A stretch of 64,000 nucleotides of DNA from Halobacterium wangiae (lineage in GTDB: Archaea > Halobacteriota > Halobacteria > Halobacteriales > Halobacteriaceae). The position numbers were made by a program, and so were the translations under genes. The notes beneath the pieces are model-generated. The model saw only the letters and a program-made list of their open reading frames with translations, was not told the DNA's origin and did no database searches. Of the stretch, positions 48,671 through 58,147 are shown piece after piece (the stretch's first letter is position 1; each line of letters begins with the position of its first letter). The DNA lies in NCBI RefSeq assembly GCF_021249345.1, contig NZ_CP089588.1, forward strand, positions 930,001-994,000. The letters are read 5' to 3'.

Positions 48671-51322
48671 ATGGACGAACAGGCGGGCACCGGCACCGCG
48701 TTCTGGGCGGACGCCGACGATGCCGAGATCCTGCAGCACTACCGGACGCTGGTGAATCTGGTCGACGACGGCATCTACCAGATCGACACCCGCGGGCGGT
48801 TCGTCGCGGTCAACGACGCAATCGTGGAGCTGACGGGGTACGCCCGCGAGGAGCTGCTCGGTTCGCACGTCTCCGTGCTGGTCGGGGAGGACGACTCCCG
48901 CCGCATCGAGCGCGAGATCGCCGAGCAACTCGCCGCCCACGAGCAGCACACGCAGACGTTCGAGCTGGCGGTGGAGACGGCCAGCGGTGCGCGCATTCCC
49001 TGCGAACTCAGGGTGAATCTGCTGGTCGTGGACGGGGAGTTCCAGGGCACGGTGGGGGTCGCCCGCGACATCCGGTCGACGGATCGCGGCCAGGAACTCC
49101 TGCGGAAGCAGCGAAAGTACGACGCCATCTTCAACGACCCGAACATCCTCGTCGGCCTGCTCGACACCGAGGGGACGGTCCTCGACGTCAACGACACCGC
49201 GATGAAGTACGTCGACGCGGACCGCGACGACGTCGTCGGCGAACGGTTCTGGGACACGCCGTGGTGGGGACGAGGCGAGGCCGTGGAGGCCGACGTCCGG
49301 GAGTGGGTCGAGCACGCCGCGGCGGGCGAGTACGTGGACTTCGAGACCGACCTCACCGACCCGAGCGGCGAGACGTACTCCATCAGCGGCTTCTTCCGCC
49401 CCGTCACGGACGACGACGGCGAGGTGGTCTCCATCATCGTCTCCGACCGCGACATCACCGAGCGCAAGCAGCGCGAGCGCGAACTCCGGGAGGTCGAGCG
49501 CCGCTACCGGACGTTCGTCGAGCACTTCCCGGACGGCGCCGTCGCGCTGGTCGACGACGACCTCCGCTACGTCACGTTCGGCGGGACGCCGGAGGGCGGT
49601 GCGGACCTGACCAGAGTGGACCTGGAGGGAGAACTGCTCCAGGAGACCCTGCCGGCCGAGGTCGCCGAGGTCGTCGTTCCGGCCTACGAGGCCGCACTCG
49701 ACGGCGAGCAGTTGCGGTTCGTGGACACGGTCGGTGACCGGGTGTACCAGTTCCACTTCGTTCCGGTCCGAGACGAGGACGGCGACGTCACGAGCGTCAT
49801 GGCGATGTCCCAGGACGTCACCGACCAGAAGGAGCGCGAACGGGACCTGCAGAACGCGAAGGCGCAACTCGAGGCGGCGACGGAGGCCGGCGCGGTCGGC
49901 ACCTGGGAGTGGCACGTGCCCGAGGACCGCTTCGTCGCGGGTGCGTCGTTCGCGAAGACGTTCGGGGTCGACCCGGAGGACGCTCGCGAGGGCGTCTCCA
50001 TCGACCAGTTCACCGAGTCCATCCACGAGGACGACCGCGAGCGCGTCCAGCGACAGGTCGACGCGGCCCTCGCGTCCTGTGGCGACTACGAGGTCGAGTA
50101 CCGCGTGCAGAACGCCGACGGCGAGTGGCGGTGGGTCGTCGCCCGCGGTCAGGTGGAGTGCGACGAGGACGGCGACCCGGTGACGTTCCCCGGGACCGTC
50201 ACGGACATCACGGAGCGCAAGCGCGCGGAGCGAGAGCTCCAGCGGAACAAGAACCAGCTCGAGGTGCTCATCGAGGTGCTCCCCGTCGGCGTCATCGTCG
50301 CCGAGCGCGACGGGGAGCTCGTCATGGCGAACGACGCTGCGCACGAGATCTGGGGTGGCGACGTCTTCGACGCCGACTCCATCGCGGAGTACGAGGAGTT
50401 CCCGATGTGGTGGGCCGACACGGGTGAGCCGGTGACCACCGATGAGATGATGTTGCCCCGCGTGCTCGCCGGCGAAGAGGTGACCGACCCGGTGGTCTAC
50501 GAGATCGAGGCCCTCGACGGCGACCGCCGCGTCATCAGCGTCGAGGGGATGCCCGTCCGCGACGAGAACGGGGAGGTGATTCGAGGCGTCATCACCATCA
50601 CCGACATCACCGAGCGCCGCGAGGCCCAGCGCAAACTCGAGGCGTCCAACGAACGCCTCGAACAGTTCGCGTACGCCGTCTCTCACGACCTGCAGGAACC
50701 ACTCAGGATGGTCACGAGCTACCTCCAGCTCGTCGAACGGCGCTACGACGACGCGCTCGACGACGACGGCCAGGAGTTCATCGACTTCGCCGTCGACGGC
50801 GCCGAGCGCATGCGGGACATGATCGATGGATTGCTGGAGTACTCGCGGGTCGAGACCCAGGGCGAGGCGTTCGAGCCAGTCGACCTGGACGACGTGCTCG
50901 CGGACGTCTGCGAGGACCTGGCGGTTCGCGTCGAGGAGTCCGACGCCGACGTCTCGACCGAGTCGCTCCCCACGGTGGTAGGTGACGCCAGCCAGCTACG
51001 GCAGTTGTTCCAGAACCTGCTCTCGAACGCCATCGAGTACAGCGGCGACGACCCGCCGCGAGTCGACGTCTCCGCCGAGCGACACGGGGATGTGTGGCGT
51101 ATTTCGGTCCAGGACGAGGGTATCGGCATCGACCCCGCCGAACAGGACCGCATCTTCGAGGTGTTCCAGCGCCTCCACACCCACGACGAACACCCCGGGA
51201 CCGGCATCGGGCTGGCGCTGTGCAAACGCATTGTCGAGCGCCACGGCGGGGACATCTGGGTCGCCGCCGAACCCGGCGAGGGGTCGACGTTCACGTTCGA
51301 ACTCCCGGCCGACGACGCGTGA
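48671..51322 (+). CDS. Sensor histidine kinase with five PAS-type domains
   Basis: An 883-residue cytoplasmic kinase with no membrane segment. Five PAS or PAC-like units run from about 15 to 655; PAC ends are visible as VSIIVSDRDITERK, VTFPGTVTDITERK and GVITITDITERR. The HisKA helix has the phosphorylated His672 in AVSHDLQEPLR, followed by a HATPase with NLLSNAIEYSG (N box), DEGIGIDP and HPGTGIGLALCKRI (G boxes). It senses an internal signal such as redox or light through PAS ligands. No response regulator is adjacent, so its target is unknown. TCTTTTCT about 25 nt upstream is the likely box. Confidence 0.92.
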   Translation: MDEQAGTGTAFWADADDAEILQHYRTLVNLVDDGIYQIDTRGRFVAVNDAIVELTGYAREELLGSHVSVLVGEDDSRRIEREIAEQLAAHEQHTQTFELAVETASGARIPCELRVNLLVVDGEFQGTVGVARDIRSTDRGQELLRKQRKYDAIFNDPNILVGLLDTEGTVLDVNDTAMKYVDADRDDVVGERFWDTPWWGRGEAVEADVREWVEHAAAGEYVDFETDLTDPSGETYSISGFFRPVTDDDGEVVSIIVSDRDITERKQRERELREVERRYRTFVEHFPDGAVALVDDDLRYVTFGGTPEGGADLTRVDLEGELLQETLPAEVAEVVVPAYEAALDGEQLRFVDTVGDRVYQFHFVPVRDEDGDVTSVMAMSQDVTDQKERERDLQNAKAQLEAATEAGAVGTWEWHVPEDRFVAGASFAKTFGVDPEDAREGVSIDQFTESIHEDDRERVQRQVDAALASCGDYEVEYRVQNADGEWRWVVARGQVECDEDGDPVTFPGTVTDITERKRAERELQRNKNQLEVLIEVLPVGVIVAERDGELVMANDAAHEIWGGDVFDADSIAEYEEFPMWWADTGEPVTTDEMMLPRVLAGEEVTDPVVYEIEALDGDRRVISVEGMPVRDENGEVIRGVITITDITERREAQRKLEASNERLEQFAYAVSHDLQEPLRMVTSYLQLVERRYDDALDDDGQEFIDFAVDGAERMRDMIDGLLEYSRVETQGEAFEPVDLDDVLADVCEDLAVRVEESDADVSTESLPTVVGDASQLRQLFQNLLSNAIEYSGDDPPRVDVSAERHGDVWRISVQDEGIGIDPAEQDRIFEVFQRLHTHDEHPGTGIGLALCKRIVERHGGDIWVAAEPGEGSTFTFELPADDA

Positions 51323-51389
51323 GCTCTCGGCTGCTACCTGGCGAAGAGAGAGGAACGTGCAGGCACCCCGGCAGCGACAGTTCGGCCGC

Positions 51390-53252
51390 TCAGTCGTGCG
51401 GGTGGCACCACTCCAGCGCCTCGCGGACCGCCTCCGTCCGCCCGAGGAACGTGAGGTGGTCGCCGCGCTGGAGCGTGAAGTCCGCGTCCGGAACCTGATT
51501 GTCGCCGTCGCGGCCGACGAGCGCGATGATGCAGCCGTTAGGGAGTTCGCCGTCGACCTCCTCGATGGTGCGTCCCACGAGGTCCTCGGAGGTCACCTCG
51601 ACCTCCTGGACGTCGCCCGAGCGCCCGATCTCCGTCATCCAGTTGGCGAGCGCGGGGCGCTCGATGATGTTGTCGATGCCCCACGCGGTCGCCAGCGACG
51701 AGGAGACAGTCCGAACGCCGAGGTCCTCGAAGGCGTCGACGTTGTCCGGGTTGTTCGCGCGAGCGATGATGGTCTCGACGTCGAACTTCGATTCGGCCAA
51801 CTGGGCGACCAGCAGGTTGGCGTCGTCGTCACCCGTCGAGGCGACGACGATGCGGGCGCTGTCCGCGCCCGCCGACCGGAGTTCGTCGGTGTCCGTCCCG
51901 TCGCCGTGGTAGACGGTGAACCCCTCGTTCCTGGCTCGTTCGACCATCGATACGTCCCGTTCGACGATGACGACGTTCTCACCGCGGTCTTCGAGGCGCT
52001 CAGCGAGCGCCCGACCGACGGTGCCGCCGCCGACGATGATGACACGCATTGGTATGACCTCAAGTGCTTCCGCGATGTGTCTCGCGAGGCCGCCCTCGAA
52101 GACGACCGTCAGCAGGATGGTGAGGAAGACGATGCCGACGAGGAGGCTCGCGGCCCCCGGCATGCCGGCGTTCTGCAGTTCCGCGGCGAACAGCGTCGCG
52201 ACCGAGGCGGGGATGATACCGCGGGGACCGACCGCGCTCATGAACGTCCGCTCGGCCGAGGAGTACCGGCCGCCGAACGTGGAGAGGAAGACCCCGATTG
52301 GACGGACGACGAGCGCGATGATTGCGACCGCGACGAGTCCCGCGAGACCGAACTGCGTGAGGTCGTCGAAGGACAGCAGCGCCGCGAGCGCGATGAACAC
52401 GAACGAGAGGACGACGAGCGTCACGTCGCCCTTGAACGACTCGATGTCCTCCTCGTAGGGGAGGTCAGCGTTGCCGAGCACGATGCCGGCGGTCGCGACC
52501 GCTGCGATGCCCGCCTCGGCTTGGAGCGTGTTGGCGGCGCCGTAGGAGACCAGTGCGCCCGCGAGGACGACGAGGCGGGCGCTCTGTGGTGCGTTCCCCC
52601 GCGAGAGGTCGACGTGGTGGAGCAGGTACCAGATGATCGCCGCGACGACCAACCCGATCAGCACGCCCACGCCGAGCCGCGTCATGAAGTCCTGGATGAC
52701 GGCGGTGGCCGGCAGGTCGGGGTTGATGACGACCTGGAAGACGACGATGGCGAGGATGGCGGCCGTCACGTCGTTGACGACGCCCTCCGTCTCCAGGGCG
52801 GCGCCGACGCGGTCCCGGACGGGGACCACCTCGAGGATGGGCGTGATGACCGTCGGCCCGGTGGCGACCAGCAGGCTACCGACGAGGAAGGAGATGTCCC
52901 AGCGGGCGTCCAGCAGGAAGCGGACGGCGAGTGCCGTCCCGACCAGCGAGATGGCCGCGCCGAGGGTGACCAGGCGGAGCGTCGCGCCGGGGGCCTCCCG
53001 GAGCTTCGAGAGCTTCAGGTGGAACGCCCCCTCGAAGACGATGATCGCGACAGAGAGCCCGACGACGCCGGCCAGCGTCTCCACGCTGCCGAACGACTCG
53101 ATGGTCACGACGCCGAGCACTTCCGGCCCGACGACGATGCCAGCGAGGATGAGAAACAGGACGCTGGGTACCTGCAGGCGGTCCGCGAGCACCTGCGCCG
53201 CGACGCCGAGTGCGATGATCGTCGCAACGACGGGGATGATCGTCGAACTCAT
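51390..53252 (-). CDS. Cation/proton antiporter with TrkA-N and TrkA-C domains
   Basis: A 620-residue protein. Residues of about 1-395 form a 12-13-helix cation:proton antiporter domain; EGVVNDVTAAI contains the Asn-Asp pair typical of electroneutral CPA1-type transport. From about 401 a Rossmann TrkA-N domain starts MRVIIVGGGTVG, and the C-terminus (about 540-620) is a TrkA-C ligand-sensing domain with TLQRGDHLTFLG. The soluble domains probably gate transport according to NAD(H) and another small ligand. Sodium or potassium extrusion fits a halophile. TATAAA lies about 50 nt before the ATG, leaving a short leader. Confidence 0.9.
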   Translation of the reverse strand: MSSTIIPVVATIIALGVAAQVLADRLQVPSVLFLILAGIVVGPEVLGVVTIESFGSVETLAGVVGLSVAIIVFEGAFHLKLSKLREAPGATLRLVTLGAAISLVGTALAVRFLLDARWDISFLVGSLLVATGPTVITPILEVVPVRDRVGAALETEGVVNDVTAAILAIVVFQVVINPDLPATAVIQDFMTRLGVGVLIGLVVAAIIWYLLHHVDLSRGNAPQSARLVVLAGALVSYGAANTLQAEAGIAAVATAGIVLGNADLPYEEDIESFKGDVTLVVLSFVFIALAALLSFDDLTQFGLAGLVAVAIIALVVRPIGVFLSTFGGRYSSAERTFMSAVGPRGIIPASVATLFAAELQNAGMPGAASLLVGIVFLTILLTVVFEGGLARHIAEALEVIPMRVIIVGGGTVGRALAERLEDRGENVVIVERDVSMVERARNEGFTVYHGDGTDTDELRSAGADSARIVVASTGDDDANLLVAQLAESKFDVETIIARANNPDNVDAFEDLGVRTVSSSLATAWGIDNIIERPALANWMTEIGRSGDVQEVEVTSEDLVGRTIEEVDGELPNGCIIALVGRDGDNQVPDADFTLQRGDHLTFLGRTEAVREALEWCHPHD

Positions 53253-53300
53253 GTACTACCCTCCGGTGTCGGCATCGGGTGTGGGTTGTCGAGGGGAGGG

Positions 53301-53306
53301 TATAAA
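53301..53306 (-). promoter_or_regulatory. TATA box for the antiporter gene
   Basis: TATAAA (TTTATA on the minus strand) is centred 51 nt before the antiporter ATG, predicting a leader of roughly 24 nt, unlike the leaderless genes nearby. Confidence 0.55.
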
Positions 53307-53356
53307 GCGCGTGGGTTGCGGCCCGAACTGCTGTTTCGACCGGCGGGAACGGCCGG

Positions 53357-55291
53357 TTACTCGTACATGTCGCCGATCTGGTCGGCGAATCGGTCGAGGA
53401 TGTTCCGGCGTTTCTTCTTCATCGTCGGCGTGAGCATATCGTTGTCCTCGCTGAACTCGGTGGGCACGAGGCGGAACTGCTTGATCTGCTCGTAGCGCTC
53501 GAACTGCTCGTTGACCGTGTCGACCTCCCGCTGGATGCGGTCTTTCACGCGGTCGTCGCGGCAGAGTTCCGCGTCGTCCTCGGGCAGGTCGACGTCAGCC
53601 TTGCGCGCCCACTTGCGGACGCCGTCGAAGTTCGGGACGAGCAACGCGGAGACGAACTTCTGCTCGTCGCCGACGACCATGCACTGTTCGACGAGCGAAC
53701 TGGCGGCGAACGCGTCCTCGATGGGGCCGGGGGCGACGTTCTTCCCCGTCGAGAGCGTGAGTAGCTGTTTCGCGCGTTCGAGGAAGCGCACGTAGCCGTC
53801 CTCGCGGATCTCGACCACGTCGCCGGTGCGGAACCACTGCTCGCCGTCGCGTTCGACGAACGCCGCGTCGGTGGCGTCCGGGAGCTCCCAGTAGCCGTCG
53901 AACACCTGCGGGCCGCGGACGAGCAGTTCGCCAGCGTCGCCGTCCGTCCGCTCCTGCTGCTCGGGGCTGGCGACGGACTCGTCGAGGTCGAGGTCGGTGT
54001 CCGGGACCGGCGGGCCGATGGTGCCGACCTTCGGCTCCTCGGCGGGGTTGACCGCGACGACCGGACTCGTCTCCGTGAGCCCGTACCCCTCGAGGATGGG
54101 GAGGCCGATGCCGTGGTAGAGCGCACACAGCTCCGGCGACAGCGAGCCACCGCCGGAGATGAAGAACTCGACGTTGCCGCCGAGGGCGTCCCGCACCTTC
54201 TCGAAGACGAGTTTGTCCGCGACGGCGCGCTTCCCGCGGAGGACGAGCCCGGGGTCGTCGGTCTCGTGATACTCGCGGCCGACGCCGACGGCCCACTCGA
54301 AGATGCGTTCTTTCGTCGGTGACTCCGTGGCCTGCTCGCGGACGGCGTCGAACAGTTTCTCGTACACCCGCGGGACGCTCGTCCCGGACGTGGGCTGGAC
54401 CAGCCCGAAGTCCTCCTGCAGCGTGTCCGGGGACTCCGCGTAGCAGACGTGAGCGCCCGAGGCGAACATCAGGAAGTGGCCGGCGAGCCGTTCGAGGACG
54501 TGGGCGAGCGGGAGGTAGGAGACGACGCGGCTGGTCTCGTCGATGCACTGGCCGCTCTGCTTGTCGGGTCGCGGCCCGAAGCGCTTGCGGCACTGGTTGA
54601 CGTTCTCCCGGAAGTTCCGGTGGGTGAGCGTCACGCCCTTCGGCTTCCCGGTGGTGCCGGAGGTGTAGATGAGACTCGCCAGGTCGCCGTAGTCGCGGTC
54701 GTCGATCCACGACTCGTAGGCCTCGCGGTCGTAGACCTCCCGGCCGCGCTCGTAGAGGTCGGCCAGGGAGATGGCGTCGGCGTCGGCGACGTGGTCCATC
54801 GCGACAACGAACTCCACGTCGAGGTCGTCCTCGACCTCGCGGACGCGTTCCAGTTCGGACTCCCCCTCGACGACGACGCCCGTCGCGCCGCTGTCGCCGA
54901 GCAGGTGTTCGACCTGCCGGCTACTCGACCCCGGGTAGACGGTGGTGACGGCGCCGCCGGCGGCGAGCACGCCGAGGTCGCTCTGGGCCCACTCCATGCG
55001 CGTGTGGGCGAAGATACCGACCCGGTCGCCGGGCCCGACGCCGAGGTCGCGGAACCCCGCCGCGAGGTTCCGGACGATATCTCGCATCTCGCCGTAGGAG
55101 ACGTGGGCGTAGTCGCCGTCGGGTGCGGGCGGGAGCACGTCCGGCGTGAGCGCCCGGTCGTAGACGCCGCCCTTGTACCCCTGGGCGGGGCGGGCCGAGT
55201 AGCGTTCCGCCGCGTCCTCGAACATTCGCGGGAGGGTGTCCTGCCCGGTCACCTCGTCCTCGTAGGTCTGCTCGGCCTCGCGCCAGTTCAT
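53357..55291 (-). CDS. Long-chain fatty acid-CoA ligase family protein
   Basis: A 644-residue ANL-superfamily enzyme of the FAA1 type, which activates fatty acids as acyl-AMP and then acyl-CoA. The ATP-binding loop YTSGTTGKPKG is near 207-218, followed by EGYGLTETSPV, WFRTGDVVEI and the catalytic lysine region STGKNVAPGPIE. The ATG at 55291 is chosen because CTTAAG at 55315-55320 lies 26 nt upstream; that box lies inside the last codons of the upstream MBL gene. Chain-length preference cannot be read from the sequence. Confidence 0.9.
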   Translation of the reverse strand: MNWREAEQTYEDEVTGQDTLPRMFEDAAERYSARPAQGYKGGVYDRALTPDVLPPAPDGDYAHVSYGEMRDIVRNLAAGFRDLGVGPGDRVGIFAHTRMEWAQSDLGVLAAGGAVTTVYPGSSSRQVEHLLGDSGATGVVVEGESELERVREVEDDLDVEFVVAMDHVADADAISLADLYERGREVYDREAYESWIDDRDYGDLASLIYTSGTTGKPKGVTLTHRNFRENVNQCRKRFGPRPDKQSGQCIDETSRVVSYLPLAHVLERLAGHFLMFASGAHVCYAESPDTLQEDFGLVQPTSGTSVPRVYEKLFDAVREQATESPTKERIFEWAVGVGREYHETDDPGLVLRGKRAVADKLVFEKVRDALGGNVEFFISGGGSLSPELCALYHGIGLPILEGYGLTETSPVVAVNPAEEPKVGTIGPPVPDTDLDLDESVASPEQQERTDGDAGELLVRGPQVFDGYWELPDATDAAFVERDGEQWFRTGDVVEIREDGYVRFLERAKQLLTLSTGKNVAPGPIEDAFAASSLVEQCMVVGDEQKFVSALLVPNFDGVRKWARKADVDLPEDDAELCRDDRVKDRIQREVDTVNEQFERYEQIKQFRLVPTEFSEDNDMLTPTMKKKRRNILDRFADQIGDMYE

Positions 55292-55302
55292 GGGCACCCC
55301 TC

Positions 55303-56211
55303 TCACTCCCGGTTCTTAAGATAGTGGAGAACTCCACGGACGTTCATTTTCGTTTCCGCTTCCGCCTTGCGGTCGCCCCAGATCGCCGCGACGTCGTTGG
55401 TCGCCGCGAAGTGGTCGGCGGTCGCTTCCTCCTCGCCGCGTTCGACGACCTCCCGCTCGACGGCGTCGACCCAGTCCTGGAGCACCTGCTCGTACTGGCG
55501 GAGCACGGCGTCCGTGTCCGCCGGCCCGGGTCCGAAGTGGGCGTACAGCAACACGTCGGGGTCGAGGCGCCGGATCAGTTCGGCGTCCGTGACGCACTGT
55601 TCGAGGTCGAAGTTCGGCGGCGGACTCGTCTCTCGGACGCGGTCCTGAGCGGGCACCCAGATGCCGGCGGCGTCAGCGGTGAACACCGCGTCACAGGAGT
55701 GGTCCTCGTAGACGATCTGGTGGGGCGCGTGGCCGGGGGCGTGGTGGGCCGTCAGCTCCCGGGAACCGAGGTCTACCGTGTCGCCGTCGGTCAGTTCCAC
55801 GATCCGGTCCTCGGGGACCGGTTCGGGGTCGGTGTAGAACTCCCACTGGTCGCCGACCGCGCGCTTGGTCCCTTCGACGAGGCGCTCCGGGTCGACGAGG
55901 TGTGGTGCGCCGACCTCGTGGACGTAGACGTCCGCGTTCGGGCAAGCCTCGGCGAGCAACCCCGCGCCGCCCGCGTGGTCGAGGTGGACGTGTGTGACGA
56001 GGATGGCCGCGAGTTCGTCGCGCTCGACGCCCACCTCGTCGAGTGCGTCGAGGATGCGCTCGTAGTTCGTGCCGATGCCCGTGTCCACGACGGCGGGGCG
56101 GTCGGCGTCCACGACGTAGACGGAACCGTACGCCTCGGTGTCGTACATGCCGGTGTCCACGTAGGAGATCCCGGGGCACTGCTCGACCTCGAAGACGTCG
56201 CCGATACTCAT
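55303..56211 (-). CDS. MBL-fold metallohydrolase
   Basis: A 302-residue metallo-beta-lactamase-fold hydrolase with the motif THVHLDHAGG, then HAPGHAPHQIVY, FTADAAG and a late YAHFGPGP, giving the usual two-metal ligand set. It resembles glyoxalase II-like or lactonase-like members, so a thioester or ester substrate is likely. The ATG at 56211 has a minus-strand GCTTTTGC box about 29 nt upstream. The stop is 12 bp before the acyl-CoA ligase start, so the two genes may share an mRNA, although the ligase also has its own box. Confidence 0.86.
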   Translation of the reverse strand: MSIGDVFEVEQCPGISYVDTGMYDTEAYGSVYVVDADRPAVVDTGIGTNYERILDALDEVGVERDELAAILVTHVHLDHAGGAGLLAEACPNADVYVHEVGAPHLVDPERLVEGTKRAVGDQWEFYTDPEPVPEDRIVELTDGDTVDLGSRELTAHHAPGHAPHQIVYEDHSCDAVFTADAAGIWVPAQDRVRETSPPPNFDLEQCVTDAELIRRLDPDVLLYAHFGPGPADTDAVLRQYEQVLQDWVDAVEREVVERGEEEATADHFAATNDVAAIWGDRKAEAETKMNVRGVLHYLKNRE

Positions 56212-56320
56212 GGTCCAAGCAGGGGCGGCCGCGGGCAAAAGCGTTCGCGTGGGGGACGACCGAAGTCCGGCCACGCGCCACTCGGAAGCCTGATGTCGAC
56301 CGCCGGCCTTCCCGAGCGTC

Positions 56321-56818
56321 ATGCCCCCCACCCGCCGTCGTCTGCTACTCGCCGCCGCGAGTGCGGGCACCGCCTTCCTCGCTGGCTGTGCCGGCCGGTT
56401 GCCCCGCCTGGACCGTCAGCCCCGGGCAGACCCGACCACGGACGGCCCGACGACACCGAACCCAGCCGTCGACGATGCGACCCAGCTACCCACGACGACG
56501 CCGGGAGTGACAGTCACCGTCCGGAACGGTGACGACGAGTCACACGACGTGCGCGTGACCGGAGTCGACGCCGACGAGGACGACGAACCCGTCGCGCTCG
56601 GGCCCGGCGAGGCGCACGAGGTCGGCGTCCTCGACCCCCCCGAGGACGGCGAGATATCCTACTCCGTCGTGGTGTGGGTGGACGGTGAACGCGCCGCCGA
56701 CCGCCGGGTCGCGGTCCGCCGGGACTCGGACCTCGCCGCGGTCACCGCGCACCTGCGCGGGGGCTGGGTTTCGTGGAGCGAGACGCACACCGGGCCCGCG
56801 CCAGGCGACGCCGCGTGA
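56321..56818 (+). CDS. Hypothetical twin-arginine-type lipoprotein
   Basis: A 165-residue exported protein: TRRRLLL and a hydrophobic core lead to the lipobox FLAGC, followed by a Pro/Thr/Asp-rich linker (about 30-60). The mature part (about 62-150) has VTVTVRNGDDESHDVRVTGV and PEDGEISYSVVVWVDG, an immunoglobulin-like beta pattern. I do not recognise a named family. It is divergent from the MBL gene and convergent with the phosphate transporter gene. Function unknown. Confidence 0.65.
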   Translation: MPPTRRRLLLAAASAGTAFLAGCAGRLPRLDRQPRADPTTDGPTTPNPAVDDATQLPTTTPGVTVTVRNGDDESHDVRVTGVDADEDDEPVALGPGEAHEVGVLDPPEDGEISYSVVVWVDGERAADRRVAVRRDSDLAAVTAHLRGGWVSWSETHTGPAPGDAA

Positions 56819-56861
56819 AGCGCGGCCCCTGTTCCGTGGACTGGCCGAGTCGGGGCGACTC

Positions 56862-58025
56862 CTAGACGGGCAGCAGGACGAACGTCAGGTAGGACAGCAG
56901 CGTGGCGACCGACGGTCCGATGATCCAGAAGGAGACGAAGCGCACGACCATCCCCGGGTCGAACAGTTCGCTGGCGGACTGGAGGTCCTCGGCGCGCTCC
57001 TCGCCGATGCCCGGGACCTCGTCGCTGGCTTCGACGGTGACCGCGTCGACGGAGACGCCACCCTCGAGTTCGCCGCGGGCTAGCTGGCCCGCCGTTGCGG
57101 TGCGGGTCGCGCGACCCCAGCCGAGGCCGACGATGGTCATCACAGTCGAGAGCGCGAGGCTGATCGGGACGCCGAGCCACGACGCGAACGTTGTGATCGT
57201 CGCGGCGACCACCATCACGACCATCGCGGCGAGCAGCGGCAGGTCGGTGAGGCCGTTCCCGACGGACTCCATCGTCCGCCGCGCGATGGTGAACGCCCCC
57301 AGCCCGATGGTGAGCGTCGCGAGGACGACCCCCGGACCCGGCTCGACGAGTCCGCCGCCGACCAGCGGCGCGACGGCGTTCGCGACGTTGCTCGCGCCCG
57401 CGCTGAAGGACATGTAACACGCGATGGCGAGGACGAACGCGGTGCTGACGAGTTCCCGCGGGGTCGTTCCGGGGCCGAGTCTCGGCGCCGGCACCATCCC
57501 CGAACGGTCGAGTTCCACGAGCCGACCGCCGGACTGCTCGATGGCGGCGAGCCGGTCGAGGTGCGGGTAGAGGTAGCGGCCGATGACGGCACCGAACCAG
57601 AAGCCGACGACGGGCGCGATGAGCCACCAGACGACGATCTCACCGAGCACCGCCAGGTCGAGAGTGTCGGTCGCGAGGCCGAGTCCGGCGATGGCGCCGA
57701 CGGCGGTCATCGACGTGGAGACGGGGACGCCGTAGAGGTTCGCGACGGCCATCCCGAGGCCGATGAACGCCAGCACGACGATGCTCGCTTCGATGGTGAA
57801 CGCCGACTGGGCGACGAGGTCGCCGCCGAGCGTCGCGATGACCTTGCGGCCGACGGTCCACCCGCCGAGGAGGACGAAGAACGTCATCAGCGCCGCCGCG
57901 GTCGTCTTCCGGGTGACGCGGGCGCCGACCGCCGGTCCCCACGCGACGCCCGTCGACGACCCGCCGATGTTGAACCCGACGAACCCGGCGGCGAGGAGGC
58001 CGACCAGCAGAAGGGTAGAAACCAT
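56862..58025 (-). CDS. Inorganic phosphate transporter, PiT family
   Basis: A 387-residue membrane protein with about ten helices in two inverted repeats. Each half has a family signature, GFNIGGSSTGVAWGP near 17-31 and SFSAGASNVANAVAPLVG in the second half, in which the usual asparagine-aspartate pair is varied in the first repeat. PiT proteins import phosphate with protons or sodium. The ATG at 58025 has TATA at 58052-58055, 28 nt upstream. No PhoU-like regulator gene adjoins it. It is a different protein from the heme protein PitA. Confidence 0.9.
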   Translation of the reverse strand: MVSTLLLVGLLAAGFVGFNIGGSSTGVAWGPAVGARVTRKTTAAALMTFFVLLGGWTVGRKVIATLGGDLVAQSAFTIEASIVVLAFIGLGMAVANLYGVPVSTSMTAVGAIAGLGLATDTLDLAVLGEIVVWWLIAPVVGFWFGAVIGRYLYPHLDRLAAIEQSGGRLVELDRSGMVPAPRLGPGTTPRELVSTAFVLAIACYMSFSAGASNVANAVAPLVGGGLVEPGPGVVLATLTIGLGAFTIARRTMESVGNGLTDLPLLAAMVVMVVAATITTFASWLGVPISLALSTVMTIVGLGWGRATRTATAGQLARGELEGGVSVDAVTVEASDEVPGIGEERAEDLQSASELFDPGMVVRFVSFWIIGPSVATLLSYLTFVLLPV

Positions 58026-58050
58026 GCTGTGGCGTTCGTACGCCCCCGAA

Positions 58051-58056
58051 GTATAG
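58051..58056 (-). promoter_or_regulatory. TATA box for the PiT transporter gene
   Basis: GTATAG, read CTATAC on the minus strand, is centred 28 nt before the ATG at 58025. Confidence 0.6.
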
Positions 58057-58147
58057 ATTCTGGGTAGGAGTGAGAGGTCAATGGGTCTGTGACTCCGTCC
58101 CGGGGATGCGACACGTTCTTGCCGCGTCCCGGTGAACCAACAGGAAA

